In this document: one piece after another, positions 1 through 6,145 of the stretch
How positions within the stretch are numbered: the first letter of the stretch is position 1
How the letters are laid out: each line of letters starts with the position of its first letter
Assembly (NCBI GenBank): GCA_036403035.1
Contig: DASWRT010000300.1
Coordinates: forward strand, 1 to 11,356
DNA length: 11,356 bases
Direction of reading: 5' to 3'
From: DASWRT01 sp036403035
GTDB taxonomy: Bacteria; Pseudomonadota; Alphaproteobacteria; ATCC43930; CGMCC-115725
Made by a program: the position numbers and the translations under genes
The notes under the pieces: generated by a model
The model's input: the letters and a program-made list of their open reading frames with translations, nothing else
Database searches by the model: none
What the model was told of the DNA's origin: nothing

Positions 1-78
1 TCGTACGGCGACAGCTATGCGAAATACACCTGCCGCTTCACCGGCTCCGCACTGACCGGTTCGGGGCTCACGCCTTAG
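1..78 (+). CDS. 3' end of an unidentified protein (partial)
   Basis: The window opens inside a reading frame that runs from base 1 to a TAG at 76-78. It gives 25 residues ending in ALTGSGLTP and containing a single Cys (YTCRF). Codon choice (GGC, CTG, CCG-type third positions) matches the neighbouring genes, which is why I treat it as coding. The fragment is too short to assign a family. No hairpin followed by a T tract lies just behind the stop. The next gene starts almost 300 bp away, behind a repeat element, so a shared operon with it is unlikely. Confidence 0.5.
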   Translation, partial: SYGDSYAKYTCRFTGSALTGSGLTP

Positions 79-99
79 GGCTCGCTAACGAACAACTTT

Positions 100-210
100 T
101 ACCGCGGAGGACGCAGAAAACCGCGGAGATCCGCGGAGGTACGATTTCTCGCGCGCCGCAGGCGCACAGCCGGTTGGTCTGCGGTCCTCCGCGCCTCCCC
201 CGCGGTAACG
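100..210. repeat. GC-rich inverted-repeat element built of CCGCGGAGG-like units
   Basis: The left part (100-141) contains three copies of CCGCGGAG, at 102-109, 121-128 and 131-138, in a register of about 9-10 bases. The right part (178-207) carries the same motif in inverse orientation. Its reverse complement begins TACCGCGG and ends AGGACCGCAGA, against TACCGCGGAGGACGCAGA on the left. The arms match well apart from an 11-base insertion and one extra base. The intervening 142-177 is unrelated. No gene is visible in 79-372, so this is intergenic repeat DNA that can fold into a long imperfect hairpin. I take it for a dispersed intergenic repeat; copy number elsewhere cannot be seen. Confidence 0.6.
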
Positions 211-335
211 GAAGCTTTTATTTCTTTTCATCCCTTGGCCTAAAAGGCCCGCCGGCCGGCGCTGTCCAGCATGTGCAACGCAGGTCTGGTGCGCTCGCCT
301 GCCCCTCTTTTGCCGGAAAAACTCCTTTTCCTTTA

Positions 336-355
336 AATCCCTTCTTTACGGGATT
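336..355 (+). promoter_or_regulatory. Small inverted repeat in the leader of the EAL gene
   Basis: AATCCC (336-341) and GGGATT (350-355) form a 6-bp stem with an 8-base loop, just ahead of the ribosome-binding region of the gene at 373. A competing pair, CCGGAA (313-318) with TTCCGG (354-359), overlaps the right arm by two bases. In mRNA only one of the two stems could form at a time. This could affect translation of the phosphodiesterase, but no known regulator or riboswitch is recognisable. The rest of 211-372 is pyrimidine-rich with no clear promoter. Confidence 0.25.
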
Positions 356-357
356 CC

Positions 358-371
358 GGGAGAGTCGGAGG
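358..371 (+). promoter_or_regulatory. Ribosome-binding region deciding the EAL gene start
   Basis: Two purine-rich candidates precede the ATG at 373. GGGAG at 358-362 lies 10 bases away. GGAGG at 367-371 lies only 1 base away, which is too close for normal use. The first is the more plausible Shine-Dalgarno, or the two act together. No other in-frame ATG occurs before the PAS-like region, so the start at 373 is favoured despite the odd spacing. Confidence 0.45.
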
Positions 372-372
372 A

Positions 373-2091
373 ATGCAAGTTCCGGCGAGACAGATTCCCG
401 GCGAACCGAACGACCCCGTCAAGGCGCTGCGCCGCCAGCGCGACCGGTTCGTCGCGCTCGCGTTCGCGGCGGCCGACCTGCTGCTGGAGGTCGACGATGC
501 GGGCGTCGTCACCTTCGCGGCGGGCGCCTCGCAGCGCCTCTACGGGCGCGACACCGACCGCTTGATCGGCACGCGGCTCGACGAGCTGCTGGCGGACGGC
601 GACCGGCCGGTTGCCGCCGCCCTGCTCCATTCGATCCAGCATGGCGGGCGCTTCGTTCCGGTGACGCTGCGCCTCGCCCGAACGGATGCCCAGGCCGTGA
701 CGTTCGGCGGCTGCCGGCTGCCGGACCGCCCCGGCACGAGCTTCGTCGCGCTGTCCGCCTCGGTGCCGGCCGCCAGCGCGGCCGCCCTGGGTGCGCCCGC
801 TTCCGTGCTGGACGGCGACGACTTCGCCGCGGCCGCGACGCAGCGGCTGCTGGAGACCGACGCAGACCCACCGTACCAGCTCACGCTTGTCGCAGTCGAC
901 GAGCTGGAGGAATTGCAGAGCCGGCTCACCGACGAGGTCGGACAAGGGCTCGCCGCGACGATCGAGCGGTATCTCGTGTCGAGCGCGCCGGGCATCGAAC
1001 TGGCCGGACGCCTTGCCGGCGAGCGGTTCGGCGTCCTGCATCGCGAAGCGCTGGACGAAACGCGGCTGCGCGACGGGATCGAGACGATCGCCGGGTCGAT
1101 CGACCCCGAGGGCAAGGGCGTGCGGCTCCGCACCTCGACGATGGCGCTCGACAAGAGCGGCATGAACGGCGGCGACGCCGCCCGCGCGCTGATCTACTGC
1201 CTCAACCAATTCGCCGACAGCGAGACGGATGCATTCTCGGTCGCCTCGCTGCGCGACGGGCTCGACCGCGCCCTGTCGGGCACCGTCGCCCGCGTCTCCC
1301 ATCTGCGCAGCACGGTCGCCGACGGTGCGTTCGAGCTGGTGTTCCAGCCGATCGTCGACCTTAGGACGCGCAGCGTGCATCACGTCGAGGCGCTGTCGCG
1401 CTTCGCGGCGGACAAATCGCCCGCGGGCACGGTCGCGTTCGCCGAGGCGGTGCGGCTGATCGCCGATTTCGACCTCGCGGTCTGCGAGCGGGTGATCGCC
1501 ATGGTCGGCGGAAGCGCCTCCGCTGCCGCCGGGACGGCCGCCCCGCCGCCGCCGATCGCGGTCAACCTGTCGGGCCGCTCGCTGGAGAGCCGGCTGTTCC
1601 GCGGGCGGCTGATGGCGCTGCTCGACGGACAGGACGCGGCGCTGACGGGGCGGCTCCTGTTCGAGGTCACGGAATCGGCGGTGATCACGCGGGCGGAGGA
1701 GGTCAACGCCGCGATCCAGGTGCTGCGCAGCCGCGGGTTCCGGGTCTGCCTCGACGATTTCGGCGCGGGCGCAAACTCGTTCCATTACCTCCGCAGCTTC
1801 GTCGTCGACTTCGTCAAGATCGACGGCGCGTTCGGCCGGGCGGCGCTCGCCGACCCGCGCGACCGGAGCCTCTTGCAGGCGATCCTCGCCTTCTGCCGCG
1901 AGACCGGAGTCGCGACGATCGGCGAGATGGTCGAGGACGAGACGCAGGCGCACCGGCTGGAACGGCTCGGCCTCGACTATGCCCAGGGATACCTGTTCGG
2001 GAAGCCGTCGCCGGACCTTGCGCAATGGGCGCCGCCCGCCGGAAGGAGGCGCACCTGGAAACGGCGCGGGGCGATCGAGAGCTGGCGGTGA
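373..2091 (+). CDS. PAS / degenerate GGDEF / EAL c-di-GMP phosphodiesterase
   Basis: This 572-residue protein has no transmembrane segment or signal peptide, so it is probably cytoplasmic. Residues about 27-130 look like a PAS sensor domain. Residues about 145-290 resemble a GGDEF domain whose signature is degraded to AGERF (residues 214-218), so diguanylate cyclase activity is not expected. From about residue 318 there is a full EAL domain. Visible are Q325, EAL at 339-341, N398 in NLS, E431 and E434 in EVTE, DDFG at 461-464, K482 in KID, E518 and E521, and Q538 in QGYLFGKP. These are the metal- and substrate-binding positions of active EAL enzymes, which hydrolyse c-di-GMP to pGpG. The degenerate GGDEF may serve as a regulatory domain, as known for other GGDEF-EAL proteins. 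The gene stands alone and ends in a strong terminator. The EAL assignment is firm; the PAS call is from fold-like pattern only. Confidence 0.93.
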   Translation: MQVPARQIPGEPNDPVKALRRQRDRFVALAFAAADLLLEVDDAGVVTFAAGASQRLYGRDTDRLIGTRLDELLADGDRPVAAALLHSIQHGGRFVPVTLRLARTDAQAVTFGGCRLPDRPGTSFVALSASVPAASAAALGAPASVLDGDDFAAAATQRLLETDADPPYQLTLVAVDELEELQSRLTDEVGQGLAATIERYLVSSAPGIELAGRLAGERFGVLHREALDETRLRDGIETIAGSIDPEGKGVRLRTSTMALDKSGMNGGDAARALIYCLNQFADSETDAFSVASLRDGLDRALSGTVARVSHLRSTVADGAFELVFQPIVDLRTRSVHHVEALSRFAADKSPAGTVAFAEAVRLIADFDLAVCERVIAMVGGSASAAAGTAAPPPPIAVNLSGRSLESRLFRGRLMALLDGQDAALTGRLLFEVTESAVITRAEEVNAAIQVLRSRGFRVCLDDFGAGANSFHYLRSFVVDFVKIDGAFGRAALADPRDRSLLQAILAFCRETGVATIGEMVEDETQAHRLERLGLDYAQGYLFGKPSPDLAQWAPPAGRRRTWKRRGAIESWR

Positions 2092-2133
2092 CGGAGCGGC
2101 GACGGCGAAAGCAGCAGCCGGCAAGGGCAAAAA

Positions 2134-2200
2134 GCCTCAGCATTGCCACACCCGCAAATGCTGGCGGTCCGTAGAATTCTTCAGGGCCGGAGAGCGTTTC
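2134..2200 (+). ncRNA. Possible structured 3' UTR or small RNA ahead of the terminator
   Basis: Between the EAL stop and the terminator, two further stems can form on the plus strand. CAGCATT (2138-2144) pairs with AATGCTG (2157-2163). CGGAG in GGCCGGAGAGCG pairs with CTCCG about 15 bases further on. With the terminator at 2233 this makes a three-hairpin chain of about 130 nt, the architecture of a 3'-UTR-derived small RNA. I do not recognise it as 6S, SRP, tmRNA or another named RNA, and no promoter is obvious inside it. It may simply be the mRNA tail. Confidence 0.2.
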
Positions 2201-2232
2201 CCCGCGCTCCGTCTCAACCCCCAAAACGCCTC

Positions 2233-2267
2233 GCCCCGCCGCATAGTCGGCGGGGCACTTTTATTTT
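2233..2267 (+). terminator. Strong intrinsic terminator after the EAL gene
   Basis: GCCCCGCCG (2233-2241) pairs perfectly with CGGCGGGGC (2248-2256) around the 6-base loop CATAGT. A T-rich tract (CACTTTTATTTT) follows at once. This 9-bp GC stem plus U tract is a textbook Rho-independent terminator for plus-strand transcription, and it ends the unit of the EAL gene 140 bp upstream. Confidence 0.85.
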
Positions 2268-2311
2268 GCAGCTTGCGATCGGGGCACTATCTTCAAGTAA
2301 ATAACGACGTT

Positions 2312-2416
2312 CGAACCACCAAGATACTAAAACACCAAGGCGTCGAGATCACGAAAATGCTGTCGGCGCGCGTCGCTTTTTAGAATTTCTTGGTGCCTTA
2401 GTGTCTTGGTGTTTCG
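2312..2416. repeat. Inverted-repeat element with CACCAAG octad units
   Basis: The left arm (2312-2339) and right arm (2389-2416) are each 28 bases and are inverted copies matching at 24 of 28 positions. Each arm holds two CACCAAG units 16 bases apart with a degenerate third unit (TACTAAAA or its equivalent) between them, so the arm is an 8-base periodic repeat. The 49-base spacer (2340-2388) shows no gene. The element sits in a convergent gap between the terminator at 2233 and the MFS stop at 2474. It is more AT-rich than its surroundings and can fold into a long hairpin. The layout mirrors the element at 100-210 with a different unit sequence. Confidence 0.75.
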
Positions 2417-2448
2417 GACGTGTTAATTTCTTTACCATATACGGAAAA

Positions 2449-2474
2449 CATCGAAACCCAACAGATTCGATTTA
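2449..2474 (-). terminator. Weak hairpin just after the MFS stop
   Basis: Reading the minus strand, the TAA of the transporter gene (2474-2472) is followed directly by ATCGAA, a 10-base loop, TTCGAT, then GTTTTCC. A 6-bp stem followed by a short T run could be a weak terminator of the minus-strand operon. The stem is short and AT-rich, so this is uncertain; the CACCAAG inverted repeat beyond it may contribute. Confidence 0.3.
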
Positions 2475-3773
2475 CTGCGCGGCTTTATCGCGTGGCGGCG
2501 ATGCGGGCTCCGCAATGGCGTCGTCGCGGATCGGCCGCGTTTCCGGCATCGCCGCCGCGACCAGCGCGAGCGCGGCGCAGGCTGCGACGGCAAGGCAGAG
2601 GAAACCGGCAGCCCCGCCGAAGCGGTCGACCACGATGCCCGCGGTAACGGTGCTGAGAGACGCGCCGACGCCGAGCGCGACGCCGATGAACCCCTGGGCG
2701 AAGTTGAACCGGCCGGCGCCGCGGGTGACGTCGGCGGCGATGAGCGGCGTCAGCACGCCGAGCACGGCGGCGGCGACGCCGTCGAGAGCCTGCACGGGGA
2801 CGATGAGGTATGGGCTCGTCACCAGCGCGAACAGCGCGGCGCGCAACGGCAGCACGGCGAAGCCGAGCAGCAGAAGCGGCCGCCGCCCCACCCGCTCCGC
2901 CTGCCGCCCGATCCAGGGCGAGAGCAGCGCGACCACGAGCTGCGGGATGACGATGCACGCGGCGATCAGCACCGTCGCCCAGTCGGCGGAACGCTTCGTC
3001 ACCGCACCGGCGATGATCGGCAGCATCGCGGCGTTGGCGAGCTGAAACAGCGCCACGGCGGCGGCGAAGACCAGGAGCCCGCGATTGCGGAGGAGACGGA
3101 TCACCGGGACGGGATGACCGGGCGCCGACGACGACCCGGGTGACGACGGCACGCCGCCCGACGCCGCCGCCGGATCGATCTCCTCCGCGCGGATCAGCAT
3201 CAGCATCCACAGTGCCGGGCCGCCGAGCGCGGCCGTCAGCAGGAACACGGCCCCGCTCGACACGTAATGGCCGGTCGCGCCCATCACCGCCGCGGCGATG
3301 CCGGTGCCGATCGAGGCGAACCGGGCATTGCGGCCAAGCCGTTCGCCGGCCGCCCGGTGTCCGACGAGCCCGAGGCTGATCGCCGCGATCGCCGGGCCGA
3401 GCGCGCAGCTCGCCAAGCCGTGCAGCACCCGGGCCAGCAGCACCACCGGAAAGATCGGCCATGCCGCGAACAGAAGCGCGCTGACGCTGATCCCGGCGAG
3501 CGCGGCGCCGGCGACGGCGCGCTTGGACCGCGCGGCATCGATCAGCGCGCCGACCGGCATCTGCGCCAGCATCACGACGATGGTGCCGACGCTCAGCACG
3601 GCGCCGATGTCCGACTGCGTCCAGGCCGCCTCGGTGAGATAGACGGCGACGAACGGCCCGAAGCCGGTCTGCACGTCGGCGACGAAGAAGTTGAGCCAGT
3701 CGAGCGCGCGCAGACTGCGCGCCGACCCTTTCCGCCGCCGTCCCGCGGCGTCGCGCCGCTCGGAACCGGTCAC
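2472..3773 (-). CDS. MFS transporter
   Basis: This 433-residue integral membrane protein of the major facilitator superfamily has about twelve hydrophobic segments in two halves, split by a hydrophilic stretch near residues 205-225 (EEIDPAAASGG...SSPGSS). A motif-A-like loop, GALIDAARSKR, lies between helices 2 and 3, and a related GRQAERVGRRP loop occupies the matching place in the second half. Both N- and C-termini are charged. The substrate cannot be told; the family ranges from drug export to metabolite uptake. The start is a GTG at 3773, 11 bases after the stop of the PRC-barrel gene, which argues for co-transcription. No strong Shine-Dalgarno precedes it, so translational coupling is possible. 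The family call is firm. Confidence 0.9.
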   Translation of the reverse strand: MTGSERRDAAGRRRKGSARSLRALDWLNFFVADVQTGFGPFVAVYLTEAAWTQSDIGAVLSVGTIVVMLAQMPVGALIDAARSKRAVAGAALAGISVSALLFAAWPIFPVVLLARVLHGLASCALGPAIAAISLGLVGHRAAGERLGRNARFASIGTGIAAAVMGATGHYVSSGAVFLLTAALGGPALWMLMLIRAEEIDPAAASGGVPSSPGSSSAPGHPVPVIRLLRNRGLLVFAAAVALFQLANAAMLPIIAGAVTKRSADWATVLIAACIVIPQLVVALLSPWIGRQAERVGRRPLLLLGFAVLPLRAALFALVTSPYLIVPVQALDGVAAAVLGVLTPLIAADVTRGAGRFNFAQGFIGVALGVGASLSTVTAGIVVDRFGGAAGFLCLAVAACAALALVAAAMPETRPIRDDAIAEPASPPRDKAAQ

Positions 3774-3784
3774 GCCGATGTCGC

Positions 3785-4564
3785 CTACCTGCCGCCGCCG
3801 CGGGACGGCGAGGGAGTGCCGTGATCGGCCGGCGCCTCGTCCCCCGGAACGGGCGCCGGAGCGGGAGCCGGGGCACCAGCCTCGGCCGGAGCGGCGCCGG
3901 GCACGGCCTCCGGCGTAGGCGAAGACGGCGTACCCTCGGCCGGAGCGGGCGGATTTGCCGCGCCGGGAGCAGCGGCGGCGGCGGCATCGGCAGGGTTGCC
4001 AGGGGCCACGACCACGACGCGGTCGCCGGGATTGTCGCTGTCCTTGTACTCCGGAGCGGCCTTCACCTCGTTCCGGGTGAGGTCGAGCGTGATGCGGTGG
4101 ACCTTGCCGTCGACCGAGAAGTGCAATGCATTCCAGTCGACCGCCACCCGGCGGTTGCCGACGCCGAGGAAACCGCCGAAGTCGATCACCGCGGCGCGGG
4201 CCCGCCCGTCGCGGTCGACCACGACATTGACGATCCGCCCCATATCTTCGCCGCGGCGGCTGGTGATCTTCTTGCCGATCAGGCCGAGCGCGTCTTCATG
4301 CTCGAGCGGGACCATGTCCGCGCCCTTGTCCTCCGTCGGCGCGGCGGCGGGCGGCGCGGCGGCCGGCGGTGGCGAAGCGGCGGGCGGCGGCTGGTCGCTT
4401 TCGGCCGGCGACGGCGCGGCCGGGGCTGGCTGGGTCGGCGTCGGCTGGGGCGGAGACGAGGGGGGCGGTGCGGGCGCATCCGCAGCGCCCGCCATCCGCG
4501 CAACGAGGACGGCGAGAACAACCGCCGCCGCCGCGATCGTCGCTGCCGGGACTGATCTGATCAT
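3785..4564 (-). CDS. Exported PRC-barrel protein with proline/alanine-rich arms
   Basis: This is a 259-residue protein. Residues 1-28 form a signal peptide (R3, a long AAAAVVLAVLV core, then MAGAADA with a likely cleavage near residue 27 or 28). Residues 29-80 are almost only Pro, Ala, Ser and Gln. Residues about 91-170 form a PRC-barrel (LIGKKITSRRGEDMGRIVN, DRDGRARAAVIDFGGFLGVGNRRVAVDW), a small beta-barrel fold also found in RimM and photosynthetic reaction centre subunit H. Residues about 188-259 are a second Pro/Ala-rich tail ending PSPSRGGGR. The protein is therefore probably periplasmic, with a folded core between disordered arms that could span or bind the envelope. The start ATG has GGAGG five bases upstream (4570-4574). 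The gene lies 60 bp after a lipoprotein gene and 11 bp before the transporter. Its molecular partner is unknown. Confidence 0.85.
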   Translation of the reverse strand: MIRSVPAATIAAAAVVLAVLVARMAGAADAPAPPPSSPPQPTPTQPAPAAPSPAESDQPPPAASPPPAAAPPAAAPTEDKGADMVPLEHEDALGLIGKKITSRRGEDMGRIVNVVVDRDGRARAAVIDFGGFLGVGNRRVAVDWNALHFSVDGKVHRITLDLTRNEVKAAPEYKDSDNPGDRVVVVAPGNPADAAAAAAPGAANPPAPAEGTPSSPTPEAVPGAAPAEAGAPAPAPAPVPGDEAPADHGTPSPSRGGGR

Positions 4565-4569
4565 TCGGG

Positions 4570-4574
4570 CCTCC
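4570..4574 (-). promoter_or_regulatory. Ribosome-binding site of the PRC-barrel gene
   Basis: GGAGG on the minus strand, 5 bases ahead of the ATG at 4564, is near-ideal and fixes this start. Confidence 0.7.
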
Positions 4575-4624
4575 GCGAGCCGGGGCTTTGCGGACGTGCC
4601 CCCGCCCCTGCCCCCGACCGCGGA

Positions 4625-5158
4625 CTAGCGAACGTCGGCAAGCGGGGCGACGCTCCATCCCTGATAAACGCCGTTGCGCTGAAAATCGAAGGCGACCGCC
4701 GCGCCGCAGGACGGCGCCCCAGGGCCGGCGGAATCACGGTGCTCGGCGAAATAGATCAGCCGCGTAGGGCTGCCGCTCATGGCGCCGCGGCCGCTCGTGG
4801 CGGCGCTGTCATCCCTGGCGCGTCTGCCGCTCCTGGAGCGTCTGGCGGCATTGGAGCCTCCGCCGCCTACGGCCGGCGCGGCCTCCTCCTGACCGGCCAT
4901 CGCAATCGGCTGGGTCGAGGGCGCCTTGCCCAGCAGGTTGACGAAGTCCGCCATCTTGGTGGTGCCGGGCTTGGCGTTCGCGATCGCCTGATCGAGCTTC
5001 CACGGATCGACGCCTTCGTTCGCCGGGCCGTCGCATCGCTGCATCTCGGCGGTCTGCTGCGGCGCTGCAGATCCCGCGAAGCCGTGCGTGCATGCGGCGA
5101 GCCCGCCGGTAGCGGCGGCGCAGAGGAGAAGGCTGACTCCGACCGGTACGACGCGCAT
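4625..5158 (-). CDS. Small lipoprotein, BamE/SmpA-like pattern
   Basis: This is a 177-residue protein. Residues 1-22 are a lipoprotein signal peptide with lipobox LAAC, so Cys23 is the lipidated residue. No Asp follows it, which fits outer-membrane retention. The mature part has the order seen in BamE/SmpA-like lipoproteins: a helix with a PGTTKMADFVNLLGKAP segment (compare the G-M-T..V...LG.P pattern), then RLIYFAEH, then AVAFDFQRNGVYQGWSV. Between them sits a Gly/Arg/Ser-rich low-complexity insert (about residues 97-126). The similarity is a pattern match only and may reflect a shared fold rather than membership of the BAM complex. I chose the ATG at 5158 because AGGTGA lies 5 bases upstream; a GTG at 5167 is in frame but overlaps that site. 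It is probably the first gene of a unit with the PRC-barrel and MFS genes. Confidence 0.75.
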   Translation of the reverse strand: MRVVPVGVSLLLCAAATGGLAACTHGFAGSAAPQQTAEMQRCDGPANEGVDPWKLDQAIANAKPGTTKMADFVNLLGKAPSTQPIAMAGQEEAAPAVGGGGSNAARRSRSGRRARDDSAATSGRGAMSGSPTRLIYFAEHRDSAGPGAPSCGAAVAFDFQRNGVYQGWSVAPLADVR

Positions 5159-5163
5159 GACGT

Positions 5164-5169
5164 TCACCT
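5164..5169 (-). promoter_or_regulatory. Ribosome-binding site of the lipoprotein gene
   Basis: AGGTGA on the minus strand ends 5 bases before the ATG at 5158. It decides between this ATG and the in-frame GTG at 5167, which would lie within the site itself. Confidence 0.55.
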
Positions 5170-5209
5170 ATCATCCAGCAGCAATGACCGCGTCGGCCGC
5201 GGCGTATGA

Positions 5210-5235
5210 GAACCGCGGCGGGACGCCGCGAGTTC
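5210..5235. other. GC-rich hairpin between metallophosphoesterase and lipoprotein genes
   Basis: GAACCGCGGCG (5210-5220) and CGCCGCG plus GTTC (5224-5230, 5232-5235) form an 11-bp stem with one bulged A and a 3-base loop. No T tract follows on the minus strand, so it is not a standard intrinsic terminator for the metallophosphoesterase gene. It overlaps the EcfG-like promoter and may act as a regulatory structure or a Rho-assisted terminator. Confidence 0.4.
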
Positions 5236-5236
5236 C
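5211..5236 (-). promoter_or_regulatory. EcfG-like (general stress) promoter candidate
   Basis: On the minus strand GGAAC (complement of 5232-5236) is followed after 17 bases by GGTT (complement of 5211-5214). The alphaproteobacterial general-stress sigma factor EcfG recognises GGAAC-N16/17-CGTT, so the -35 box is perfect and the -10 box differs at one base. Transcription would begin about 45 bases before the lipoprotein ATG at 5158. The boxes lie in the arms of a hairpin, so part of the match could be a by-product of that symmetry. Confidence 0.4.
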
Positions 5237-5274
5237 GCGGCGGCGCACCCGGCGGTCGTCGCATACCGTCGGCT

Positions 5275-5289
5275 TCGGTCATTGACCGA
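5275..5289. promoter_or_regulatory. Possible operator: 15-bp perfect dyad
   Basis: TCGGTCA, one central T, TGACCGA: two perfect 7-base half-sites. This is the shape of a dimeric repressor site. It lies between the metallophosphoesterase stop and the EcfG-like promoter, upstream of the lipoprotein-PRC-MFS genes. No regulator gene is present in the window. Confidence 0.3.
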
Positions 5290-5321
5290 TGCCGGGCGGG
5301 CTCGACCAATGGCCGTTGGTA

Positions 5322-6131
5322 TTACGCCGGCGCCCAGCGGTCGCCGAGCAGCCGGTAGGAGGCGGTGCGGTCGGTCGCGAAGCCGCCGCTGCCGCCGCCG
5401 CTCCAGGCGCGCACCTCCAGCGACAGCATGCGGTCGGTCCCGATGCTGATCCGGTTGTACGTGTTGGTCTCGCGGCGGGTGCGGCGCGAGACCGCGGTGC
5501 CGGCGTGGACGACCAGGATCGACCCGCCGGCGGCGAACCGCGCCGCGGCGCTGCCGACGTAGGCATGGTGATAATGACCGGAGAGCAGCAGGCGCACGCC
5601 GGTTTCCGCCACCGCGCCGAGCGCGCCCCGCCAGCGCCCGACCGGCTCCTGGCCGGGATCGTCGGTCGCGACGAGCGGATGATGGGTGACGAGGACGCGG
5701 AACCGCGCGCCGGGCGGGCGGCCGAAGGCGAGGCGTATCGCGTCCATCTGCTCGACCGAGACGCGGCCGTTCTTGAGGGCGAGGGAGCGCGCCGTGTTGA
5801 GCCCGAGGACGGCGATCTCGGCGTCGGCATAGCACGGTATCGGCTCCGCCGAGACGTAGCGCCGGAACCGTGCGAGCGGCCGCAGGAAGCGGCGCGCCAC
5901 GTCGTAGAGCGGGACGTCGTGGTTGCCGGGGATCGCGACGACCGGCACCGTGATCCGGTCGAGGAAGGCGCGCGCCTGCCGGAACTCGCCGCGCCGCGCG
6001 CGCTGCGTCAGGTCGCCGCTGACGACGACGAGGTCCGGCGCGGGATCGCGCAGCTCGGCAAGCAGCGCCTCGACCACGTCCGGGTCGTGCCGGCCGAAAT
6101 GCAGGTCGGAGATTTGCACGATCGTCCGCAT
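5322..6131 (-). CDS. CpdA-like metallophosphoesterase
   Basis: This is a 269-residue protein of the calcineurin-like phosphoesterase fold. All metal-site motifs are present: DLH (D9, H11), GD at 39-40, GNHD at 69-72, TH at 149-150, and GHYHH at 185-189. The order and spacing resemble class III cyclic-nucleotide phosphodiesterases and related phosphatases of the CpdA type. It has no signal peptide, so it acts in the cytoplasm. The true substrate could be a cyclic nucleotide, a phospholipid head group or another phosphoester. The ATG is preceded by GACGAGG, four bases away, and begins 14 bp after the stop of the lipid kinase gene, so the two are very probably one operon. The downstream gap of about 160 bp holds a hairpin, a dyad and a promoter candidate. 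Confidence 0.9.
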   Translation of the reverse strand: MRTIVQISDLHFGRHDPDVVEALLAELRDPAPDLVVVSGDLTQRARRGEFRQARAFLDRITVPVVAIPGNHDVPLYDVARRFLRPLARFRRYVSAEPIPCYADAEIAVLGLNTARSLALKNGRVSVEQMDAIRLAFGRPPGARFRVLVTHHPLVATDDPGQEPVGRWRGALGAVAETGVRLLLSGHYHHAYVGSAAARFAAGGSILVVHAGTAVSRRTRRETNTYNRISIGTDRMLSLEVRAWSGGGSGGFATDRTASYRLLGDRWAPA

Positions 6132-6145
6132 GGCGCCTCGTCCCG

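Noticed and set aside
346..2130. Long minus-strand open frame opposite the EAL gene
   Set aside because: It is rich in Arg, Glu and Asp with no domain, and is explained by high GC content opposite a real gene with full EAL motifs.
2134..2256. Named RNA such as SRP RNA, 6S RNA or tmRNA
   Set aside because: The hallmark sequences of these RNAs are not visible; only generic hairpins and a terminator can be supported.
2312..2416. CRISPR-like array
   Set aside because: Units are 8 bases with no regular unique spacers, and the two halves are inverted and not direct.
2485..3987. Overlapping minus-strand frame across the MFS and PRC-barrel genes
   Set aside because: The translation is almost entirely Arg, Pro and Ala, and the true frames carry clear transmembrane and PRC-barrel patterns.
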